Assembly: GCA_964187655.1 (NCBI GenBank)
Contig: CAXLMP010000028.1
Coordinates: 1-23,461, forward strand
Direction of reading: 5' to 3'
DNA length: 23,461 nt
Source: Lentimonas sp002292345
GTDB lineage: Bacteria > Verrucomicrobiota > Verrucomicrobiia > Opitutales > Coraliomargaritaceae
The position numbers and the translations under genes are program-made. Below are positions 1 to 5,694 of the stretch, in pieces (within the stretch, counting starts at the first letter, position 1; each line of letters starts with the position of its first letter). The notes beneath the pieces were generated by a model. That model did not search any database. It worked only from the letters and a program-made list of their open reading frames with translations, and was not told the DNA's origin.

Positions 1-279
1 TCCTTAGATTTGGCTGCGCAGACCTTGATCAGTAAGTATCCGAACGACGGGATTAAAAATGCTGTCGCGTATATGGACCAAGGATCATTGAAGCTCGGTG
101 ATTTGTATGTGCAGGAGCTGGAAAAGCGAATTCGGGAAATTGATAAAAAGGTAGAGGGTCTTTCGCGGGGATATGCCAGTAGTAATGGGAACACTGAGAA
201 ACGAACAATTCGGCGTGAGGTGGAAAAACTGCAGGCGGAGAGGGTAGATTTGCAGAGCAAAATTTCAGATCGACAATAA
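1..279 (+). CDS. Hypothetical coiled-coil protein, 3' part (5' end outside window)
   Basis: The reading frame is open to the left edge (S-L-D precede the TTG at 10), so this is taken as the C-terminal 92 residues of a longer gene rather than a TTG-started small protein. It stops with TAA at 277-279. The visible part is charged and helical; from about DLYVQELEKR to the end there is heptad-like spacing of Leu/Ile/Val with many Lys, Arg and Glu, which suggests a coiled coil. No enzyme motif is visible. The next gene begins 6 nt downstream, so the two are probably cotranscribed, and its C-terminal 54-residue stretch aligns without gaps to this one (both begin DLY and share N-x-x-K-x-T-x-x-x-E-x-E-x-L). 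The function is unknown. Confidence 0.7.
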   Translation, partial: SLDLAAQTLISKYPNDGIKNAVAYMDQGSLKLGDLYVQELEKRIREIDKKVEGLSRGYASSNGNTEKRTIRREVEKLQAERVDLQSKISDRQ

Positions 280-285
280 TATATT

Positions 286-774
286 ATGAAAAGTTTTTTA
301 TTTTTAATTCTTATTCTGGGGTCTGGTTTTTGGTGTTATGAGAATTACGGCCAGAATCTGCCGGTTCACACGACCTTGTCACATACGGATGGCCGTTCGA
401 TGGAAGTCGTACTTTTATCTCGAGGGCAGTCGCAGGTGACTTTCAAGCGTCAGTCGGACGGCAAGCGTTTTAGTTGTGAGCTAGGTGACTTAAGCTTGTT
501 GTCGAAGTGTAAGGTCTATTGGTATCTTCGTGGCAGCAGAGGTTTTGGAGCTGTGTGGGGAACTAGTCGTAGTGTTGTTCAAGATCTTTACCTAGAGGGT
601 ATTCGTGATGAAATGAAGAAATTGGCAGAAGATTTGAGATTGGCTACATATCGATTTAATGCGTCTGAGACGAATGCCCAAAAGAGCACGGTTGTGAATG
701 AAATCGAAGCGCTTGAGCTGAAAGTTAATAAGCTTAAGCTAAAAGAGGCTAAGCATTTGAGCGGTTGGAATTAG
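286..774 (+). CDS. Secreted SHD1-like domain protein with C-terminal coiled coil
   Basis: This is a 162-residue protein. Residues 1-16 (MKSFLFLILILGSGFW) form a hydrophobic N-terminus, probably a signal peptide or membrane anchor. Residues about 27-80 match the pattern of SHD1-like domains (T-x-x-x-x-D-G-R-x-x-x-x-x-L-L-x-x-x-x-x-x-V-T-F-K-R-x-x-D-G-K-x-F-x-x-x-L-x-x-L-S), a small beta-rich domain common in Planctomycetes and Verrucomicrobia exported proteins, often near proteolytic or envelope functions but without a defined activity. Residues about 99-155 are a predicted coiled coil resembling the C-terminus of the upstream gene. The ATG at 286 has no visible Shine-Dalgarno sequence and lies 6 nt behind the upstream stop. 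The TAG stop directly abuts the TAG stop of the convergent L,D-transpeptidase gene. The function is unknown. Confidence 0.65.
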   Translation: MKSFLFLILILGSGFWCYENYGQNLPVHTTLSHTDGRSMEVVLLSRGQSQVTFKRQSDGKRFSCELGDLSLLSKCKVYWYLRGSRGFGAVWGTSRSVVQDLYLEGIRDEMKKLAEDLRLATYRFNASETNAQKSTVVNEIEALELKVNKLKLKEAKHLSGWN

Positions 775-1812
775 CTACGGTTCCACGTAGATCGGCATGT
801 TTACGTGCACGGCGTCGAGCAGGGTTTGGGCATTCCAGTTAGCGAGGCGAAAGCAGCCGCTGGATTCGGTGCGGCCAACTTTCTCGGGTTCGGCGGTGCC
901 GTGGATGCCATAGCTAGGCAGATTTAGACCGATCCAGACGGTGCCGACTGGATTGTTGGGGCCAGGCTGAATAATAAATTTTTGGGTAATGCCTTCGCGC
1001 TGTGCGGTGTTGGTGAGGATCGCGGGGTTGAAGGTATAGTTGGGCTGATCGACGCGGACTTTGACGCGGAGTTCGCCGCTGGGACGTTTGTCAACGCGGC
1101 GTGCGATGCTGACGGGGCAATGGAAAAGCAGGCGATGGTCGGCGCTGAAAACGCGCAGTGTACGCTTGGCGAGTGTGATTTGTATATAGGCCGCCGCTTG
1201 CTGGACGCGGAAGGCCGGCACGTGGGGGATGCGCACCTTGTTGCCAGTGTCGAGTTGATCCCAGTTGATGCCGGGGTTGAGGCTGGCGATGTAGTCGGGG
1301 TCGCATTGGGCTTGCTCGGCAACCATTTCCAGTAGTGAGTTGTAGCGCATTCGACCGAGCTCGCCGCGGGCGCGCCAGTCCTGCGGCTTGCGGCCAATTG
1401 CGGCAAAATCATCTGTTCGAAGTCGGCGCGTTATAAACACTGGCTCTTGGATTTGTAGGAGCTGCGCGGTGTCGGCATCGAATGCGCCGGAGCGTGGTAA
1501 GCCGTGACTGGTTTGGTAGGCGAGTAGGGCGGCTTGGGTCTGCGTACCAGATGCACCGTCAATGGAGCCAGGGGAGAATCCTACACGGGCCAGTGCGATC
1601 TGTAGTTCGGCTGTACCGTTGATCGCGCGTGCGGATGAGCCCTTGCTGAAGTCAGTGAGATTACGTAGCTGTGGCCAATAGTGGCTGACCAGCGCCGCAG
1701 TGATGAACACCAAGATGATTCGGGTCAGCAAATGCTTAGTCCAATGTGTCTGTTGTGGTGACTTTCGCCCGCTAGATTTCGAGGCGCGCTTAGATGTTGG
1801 TTTTTTGGGCAC
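775..1812 (-). CDS. L,D-transpeptidase (YkuD family) with peptidoglycan-binding domain
   Basis: This is a 345-residue cell-wall enzyme of the ErfK/YbiS/YkuD type, which forms 3-3 peptidoglycan crosslinks or attaches lipoproteins to peptidoglycan in the periplasm. Residues 1-29 are basic and about 30-47 form one membrane helix, giving an N-in/C-out anchor. About 66-119 is a PG_binding_1-like domain (L-x-x-x-G-F-x-x-G-x-I-D-G-x-x-G-x-x-T). About 156-198 looks like a divergent LysM (I-A-S-L-N-P-G-I-x-W). About 208-343 is the YkuD catalytic domain with G-I-H-G-T (His304) and S-S-G-C-F-R-L (Cys320), so the His/Cys catalytic set is intact. The start is GTG at 1812; no clear ribosome-binding site is seen. 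The gene is convergent with, and directly abuts, the SHD1-like gene. The precise substrate cannot be told from the sequence. Confidence 0.88.
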   Translation of the reverse strand: MPKKPTSKRASKSSGRKSPQQTHWTKHLLTRIILVFITAALVSHYWPQLRNLTDFSKGSSARAINGTAELQIALARVGFSPGSIDGASGTQTQAALLAYQTSHGLPRSGAFDADTAQLLQIQEPVFITRRLRTDDFAAIGRKPQDWRARGELGRMRYNSLLEMVAEQAQCDPDYIASLNPGINWDQLDTGNKVRIPHVPAFRVQQAAAYIQITLAKRTLRVFSADHRLLFHCPVSIARRVDKRPSGELRVKVRVDQPNYTFNPAILTNTAQREGITQKFIIQPGPNNPVGTVWIGLNLPSYGIHGTAEPEKVGRTESSGCFRLANWNAQTLLDAVHVNMPIYVEP

Positions 1813-2172
1813 AGCAAAGTGGATTGAAATTAGCAGGCAGCGCGAGTCGTGAGGAGAGTGTCCGAAACCATAAGGGTATCGGTCTGCTGGAGCTCTTGGT
1901 AGAGCGTGCGTTGCTTAAACGCCAAGCAACTCAGCTCACAGTGAAAGTAAGAAAATACCAACTGCGCTGTTTTTATTTTTTCAGACATGATTGGAGTGAA
2001 TAAGATTCCTAGTCAAATTAGTCACTTTGGCCCTTAAGGCAAGCCCACCAGCGGCCTCACATTCTCTCAATTCAGCGTTTAGCGAATTTAAATAAAACTA
2101 ATCCAAAACAAGGTTACATTTTTATTAACAAATTATAAAATAGTAACTTAACCTATAACTAATATCCAAATT
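1813..2172. other. Intergenic region between divergent ldt and lipoprotein genes
   Basis: These 360 nt carry no convincing gene. The left half is of ordinary composition and should hold the promoter of the leftward L,D-transpeptidase gene, although I see no good -35/-10 pair there. The right 90 nt are very AT-rich and contain a weak candidate promoter for the lipoprotein: GTTACA-like at 2113-2118 and TATAAA at 2134-2139, with a 15-bp spacer that is shorter than ideal. The 69-codon open frame at 1794-2003 starts inside the transpeptidase gene and has no family features. Confidence 0.4.
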
Positions 2173-2382
2173 ATGAAATTTATAAAACTTCTAGCGCTTC
2201 TTGGTATCACTTTCTTTTTGACTGCTTGTGCTTCCACCGATGAGGCGGTGTCTGCCTCTGACGGAGGAGACTCTGAGCACCCAAACGCAGTATCGGACAT
2301 GGCCGGGTCTCATGACGCCCACAATGAAGGCTTGTTAATGGACCAATACAAGTCTGGTGAAATCCCTGGCTACCGCGACTAA
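2173..2382 (+). CDS. Small lipoprotein, unknown function
   Basis: This is a 69-residue protein with a clear lipoprotein signal: two Lys in the first five residues, a hydrophobic stretch LLALLGITFF, and the lipobox L-T-A-C with Cys19 as the lipidation site. The mature 51 residues are acidic and low in hydrophobicity, rich in Ser, Asp, Ala and His, and end in G-Y-R-D; no domain is recognised. The ATG at 2173 is preceded by an AT-rich region without a Shine-Dalgarno motif. A strong terminator follows 24 nt after the stop, so the gene is probably a single transcription unit. Such entericidin-like tiny lipoproteins are common envelope components, but I cannot assign a role. Confidence 0.72.
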   Translation: MKFIKLLALLGITFFLTACASTDEAVSASDGGDSEHPNAVSDMAGSHDAHNEGLLMDQYKSGEIPGYRD

Positions 2383-2406
2383 TCCACAGTCCGTTGAGTC
2401 TTTACA

Positions 2407-2440
2407 AAAACGCCGCCTTTCGGCTGAAAGGCGGCGTTTT
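2407..2440 (+). terminator. Rho-independent terminator after lipoprotein gene
   Basis: There is a perfect 15-bp stem, AAAACGCCGCCTTTC (2407-2421) against GAAAGGCGGCGTTTT (2426-2440), with a GGCT loop. The 3' arm ends in four T. The A/T ends also make it usable on the opposite strand, so it may act bidirectionally and insulate the lipoprotein from the convergent htpG gene. Confidence 0.9.
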
Positions 2441-2561
2441 GTTGTAAGCATTTATATAGTGTTCTTGGCTGAGTCCAGAGATCGCGGGATAAATCTCAAT
2501 GCCACTGCACACTAGGATTTTTTAAGCCACGCGCTTTGCGATCATGAATAGTTACAGGCGT

Positions 2562-2608
2562 GTGGGCGACTTGCCCACGGTAACCATTAACGAGGGCGGG
2601 TCGCCCTC
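2562..2608. repeat. Pair of REP-like palindromes
   Basis: Two compact hairpins with the same geometry lie 13 nt apart: GTGGGC-(GACTT)-GCCCAC at 2562-2578 and GAGGGC-(GGGTC)-GCCCTC at 2592-2608. Each has a 6-bp stem and a 5-nt loop, differing only in the second base pair and the loop. Neither is followed by a T-run, so they are not ordinary terminators. They lie in the 258-nt gap between the lipoprotein and the 3' end of htpG. A third hairpin of the same design is at 9900-9916. They resemble intergenic REP/BIME-type elements; the repeat family is inferred from the window only. Confidence 0.6.
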
Positions 2609-2640
2609 ACTCCATTGCTAAGCACATGTATCAAAGCATT

Positions 2641-4524
2641 TTATTTCGAGCTAAGTTGCTCGAGGATCTTATAGTTGCGCTGAATCATGGCAGACGGATC
2701 TTCGAGGAGTCCCGCTGCGACGCGTGCATTGTCGAGGAGTTGCTCACTGATCAAACCCGCGAGTTCTTCGTTGGAGCCGCGCAGCTCGGCGAGGTTTTTC
2801 ACCAATGCGTGGCGTGGGTTAATCTGTAGTTTGACGGGTGGCTCTGCACCCATCGCGCTGGCATCGTCGCCTTGCTGTTGCTGCATCGCCTTCATCATCT
2901 TGCGCATCTGAGCAGTCATCATCTTGTCGCCGTTGACGATCATCGCGGGGCTACCCACGAGGCGGTCGCTGGCTGCGACTTCGCTGACGTCGTTGCCAAG
3001 CTTTTCTTTGATGAATGCGCAAAGCCCTTCGACCGCGTCAGTTGCCAAGGCATCTTCCTTGTCGGTGTCTGTCTCTGGCGCAATGGCTTCGAGGTCGATA
3101 CCGTCCGCGTCGGCTGAGATGAAGCTCTTCTCTTCAAAAGCGCGGGCGTGGTTCATGACAAATTCGTCGATTGGTTCGTAGAGGTACAGAACTTCGATAT
3201 TACGCGCCTTGAAGGCTTCGAAGTAAGGCCCTGTCTCTATCGCGCTGCGACTGGCTCCAGATAGGTAATAGATCTCTTTCTGACCTTCGGGCGCACGTGA
3301 GAGGTAGTCGGCGAGGCTGGTGTTGCTGCCTTCCTCGGTATAAGAGGACTCGTAGCGAAGGAGTTTGAGCAATTGATCGCGGTGCGTGAAATCGGTGGTC
3401 ACACCTTCCTTAAGGAAGATGCCGAAGGATTTCCAGAAATCGTTGAACACTTCAGGCTCTTTTTTCGCCTTTTCCTCGAGCGTCTTGAGGAATCGCTTAG
3501 TGATGACTTTGTTGAGCTTCTGAATCAACGCGCTGTCTTGCATCGACTCACGGGAGATGTTGAGCGGCAAGTCGGCACTATCGACGACGCCACGTAGAAA
3601 GCGGAGCCAATCGGGTAGTAGACCCTTGGGATCGCTGTCAATTAGGACCTTGCGGCAATACAGCGCGACGCCTGATTCCATTCGGCCGAAGCCGAAGCCT
3701 TCCATGTTTTCAGTGGGAGCGAAGAGTAATGTGTTGATCGAAATCGGTGCGTCTGCGGCGAAGTGCAACCAGAAGCGTGGATCATCAAAGGCGTTGGCCT
3801 GGAATTTGTAGAACTCTTTGTATTCCTCGTCAGTGATATCGCTTTTGCCTTTGAGCCAGAGCGCTTGGACGGTCTTAAACTCGTCGCCATCGACCTTGAT
3901 CGGAAACTGCACAAAGCTTGAGTAGCGTTTGATGATCCCTTCGAGTTTATCCTTCTGGGCAAACTCCTTATACTCATCCTTAAGGGTGAAGACAATGCGT
4001 GTGCCGCGCCGTTCACCTTCGACTTGCTCGATTTCGTAAGCGCCATCGCCGTTGCTGGACCAGCAGAGGCAGTCACCTTCAAGTTGCCATGTGCGGGTGT
4101 AGACCTTTACGGAATCGGCTACCATGAAGACGGAGTAGAAGCCTACGCCGAACTGGCCGATTAAGTTTTCGTTGCGCTCGCCACCTGCTTTGAGTGCGTT
4201 GAGGAAGGCTTTGGAACCTGAGTGAGCAATGGTGCCGAGGTTTTCAATGAGCTCGTCGTGCGTCATGCCGATTCCAAAATCTTGGATCGTGATGGTGCCG
4301 GCTTCTTCGTCGGAAGTGACTTGGATCTCTAGATCCAGATCCGCATCGAAGATGTCTTTCTCTGAGAGCTGCGTGTGTCGCAGCTTCTCGGTGGCATCGG
4401 AGGCATTCGAGATTAGCTCACGGACGAAGATCTCTTTATCCGTGTAGAGAGAGTGTACCACGATATCGAGGACTTGTTTGACCTCCGCTTGGAATTCGTG
4501 GCGTTCAGGTGTGTGTGTGCTCAT
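2641..4524 (-). CDS. htpG: Molecular chaperone HtpG (Hsp90)
   Basis: This 627-residue protein has the usual length for bacterial Hsp90, a cytoplasmic ATP-dependent chaperone acting as a homodimer. The N-terminal GHKL ATPase domain shows E-L-I-S-N-A-S-D-A (residues 36-44), D-F-G-I-G-M (82-87), the lid H-S-G-S-K-A-F (101-107) and G-Q-F-G-V-G-F-Y-S (123-131). The middle domain has the conserved L-P-L-N-I-S-R-E-S-M-Q segment that carries the catalytic-loop Arg. The C-terminal dimerisation domain is present; there is no MEEVD tail, as expected in bacteria. The ATG at 4524 fits the family start. The upstream dapF-like gene is on the same strand, but a likely terminator and repeats lie in the 184-nt gap, so htpG probably has its own promoter. 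I see no CIRCE or other heat-shock operator. Confidence 0.97.
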   Translation of the reverse strand: MSTHTPERHEFQAEVKQVLDIVVHSLYTDKEIFVRELISNASDATEKLRHTQLSEKDIFDADLDLEIQVTSDEEAGTITIQDFGIGMTHDELIENLGTIAHSGSKAFLNALKAGGERNENLIGQFGVGFYSVFMVADSVKVYTRTWQLEGDCLCWSSNGDGAYEIEQVEGERRGTRIVFTLKDEYKEFAQKDKLEGIIKRYSSFVQFPIKVDGDEFKTVQALWLKGKSDITDEEYKEFYKFQANAFDDPRFWLHFAADAPISINTLLFAPTENMEGFGFGRMESGVALYCRKVLIDSDPKGLLPDWLRFLRGVVDSADLPLNISRESMQDSALIQKLNKVITKRFLKTLEEKAKKEPEVFNDFWKSFGIFLKEGVTTDFTHRDQLLKLLRYESSYTEEGSNTSLADYLSRAPEGQKEIYYLSGASRSAIETGPYFEAFKARNIEVLYLYEPIDEFVMNHARAFEEKSFISADADGIDLEAIAPETDTDKEDALATDAVEGLCAFIKEKLGNDVSEVAASDRLVGSPAMIVNGDKMMTAQMRKMMKAMQQQQGDDASAMGAEPPVKLQINPRHALVKNLAELRGSNEELAGLISEQLLDNARVAAGLLEDPSAMIQRNYKILEQLSSK

Positions 4525-4620
4525 AATATGTCTTGGATTTGTTTAAAATGAAAGGCGGGACGCTAATAGCATTTTTGCAAAAATCAAGTGCCCTCCTGTG
4601 AGATTGATCAGTAACCGAGA

Positions 4621-4640
4621 AAACCCACCGCGCGGGTGGG
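4621..4640 (-). terminator. Probable terminator after dapF-like gene
   Basis: On the minus strand CCCACC (4640-4635), loop CGCGC, GGTGGG (4629-4624) is followed by TTTTCT. The 6-bp stem is short but GC-rich and the T-tract is modest. It sits between the dapF-like stop and the htpG start, and would separate the two units. Confidence 0.5.
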
Positions 4641-4648
4641 CTTTGAGA

Positions 4649-4706
4649 GCTGAGAGGGGAGACTTCAGGGCTGAGGGCTGAGAGGGGAGACCTGAGGGCT
4701 GAGAGG
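4649..4706. repeat. Short tandem repeats of a GCTGAGAGGGGAGAC motif
   Basis: GCTGAGAGGGGAGAC occurs twice exactly (4649-4663 and 4677-4691), with a truncated third copy GCTGAGAGG at 4698-4706 and an extra GGGCTGAG at 4668-4675. The spacing is 28 then 21 nt. The array immediately follows the dapF-like stop. It is purine-rich on the plus strand and looks like a decayed tandem or interspersed intergenic repeat. Confidence 0.65.
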
Positions 4707-4708
4707 CA

Positions 4709-5572
4709 TTAGTCTTTGTCGCTGAAATCGAGGGCTTCGAGGTCGAATTCCATGTCAGCCACACGGGTGGCAGGGCCTGTCATACAAACTGCGTAGTCGT
4801 CGCCGATTTCTATCGCGATCTTGCCGCCAGGCATGTGCACGGTGATGGCGCGATCGCAGAGGCCGATTCGGTGAGCCACCGCTGCGGAGGCACTGCTGCT
4901 GGAGCCAGAGGCGAGGGTGTAGCCTGCGCCGCGTTCCCATATTTCGATCTGGATGTTGTTGCGGTCGAGAATTTTAAGGAACTGCACGTTGGTGCGGTTA
5001 GGAAAGGTGGGATCGACTTCGATTGCCGCGCCGTCTGTGCAGGCGAGTTTTTCCGAGATTTCGACCAGTGGCACGACGCAGTGAGGATTGCCAATGTCGG
5101 CTAGATAGACGGTGTAGTCGGTGCCGTTGATGCTCAGTTGCTGGCCGATGTCGTGATCCGCTTGCTCGGGGCCGTCGATGGGAATGTGGTCCATCGGGAA
5201 ACGTACTTTGCCCATATCAACCTTGATCGAGGCGGCACCGTCGCTGATTATACAGGTGACGACACCTCCGAGTGTATCAACGGTGAAAGCGTCGTTGCGG
5301 ACTTTGCCAATGTCGTAGAGGTAGCGGGCGAAAATTCGCAATCCGTTACCGCTCTTTTCGGCTTCGCTACCGTCTGGATTCATGATCCGCAGACCGAAGT
5401 CGGCTTTGTCGCTAGCAAGTGGCCCGTAGAGGATACCATCGGAGCCGAGGCCGAAGTTGCGGTGGCAAATACGCACGGTGTCTAGTTGGTTAGGCAGTTC
5501 GCTAGCGTCTTTAGGGTCGAGGACAAGATAGTCGTTCCCGAGAGCGTGGTATTTAGAAAATTTCATAGTCAT
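4709..5572 (-). CDS. DapF-family epimerase-like protein lacking both catalytic cysteines
   Basis: This 287-residue protein aligns over its full length with diaminopimelate epimerase, which converts L,L- to meso-diaminopimelate for lysine and peptidoglycan synthesis: M-K-F-S-K-Y-H-A-L-G-N-D-Y start, N-P-D-G-S-E-A-E, I-G-N-P-H-C-V, N-R-T-N-V-Q-F, E-R-G-A-G-Y-T and the C-terminal M-T-G-P-A. The two active-site cysteines, normally in CGNG and in ACG(T/S)G, are both serine: Ser74 in E-K-S-G-N-G-L-R (codon AGC) and Ser222 in L-A-S-G-S-S-S-S-A-S (codon TCT). I checked both codons on the minus strand. Substrate-binding positions around them are retained. It may be a low-activity or altered-specificity epimerase, or an isomerase for another substrate; a canonical dapF may exist elsewhere. 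A second ATG at 5566 (MKFSK) fits the family start better than 5572. It is divergent from the histidine kinase. Confidence 0.88.
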   Translation of the reverse strand: MTMKFSKYHALGNDYLVLDPKDASELPNQLDTVRICHRNFGLGSDGILYGPLASDKADFGLRIMNPDGSEAEKSGNGLRIFARYLYDIGKVRNDAFTVDTLGGVVTCIISDGAASIKVDMGKVRFPMDHIPIDGPEQADHDIGQQLSINGTDYTVYLADIGNPHCVVPLVEISEKLACTDGAAIEVDPTFPNRTNVQFLKILDRNNIQIEIWERGAGYTLASGSSSSASAAVAHRIGLCDRAITVHMPGGKIAIEIGDDYAVCMTGPATRVADMEFDLEALDFSDKD

Positions 5573-5611
5573 TACAGTTTAGCCGAAAGTGGTGACGTCT
5601 CGGTTTGGCCC

Positions 5612-5666
5612 AAGTAGTCGAATAGCTGAGCAGATGGGATTCTACCAGAAGTAGCCGAGTAGCTAA
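5612..5666. promoter_or_regulatory. 18-bp direct repeat in divergent promoter region
   Basis: AAGTAGTCGAATAGCTGA (5612-5629) recurs as AAGTAGCCGAGTAGCTAA (5649-5666), 15 of 18 identical and 37 bp apart start to start. It lies in the 122-nt intergenic space between the divergently transcribed dapF-like and histidine-kinase genes, so it could be a paired regulator-binding site for either. No clear -35/-10 pair is seen with it. Confidence 0.35.
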
Positions 5667-5694
5667 AGGCTTGCGGAATCTTTGCTTGTCTTGA

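Noticed and set aside
772..777. Directly abutting stop codons (TAGCTA) of convergent genes
   Set aside because: Real but likely just tight packing; no terminator or conserved structure is seen there.
1794..2003. 69-codon open frame (+) upstream of the lipoprotein
   Set aside because: Starts inside the L,D-transpeptidase gene, no ribosome-binding site, no family-like composition.
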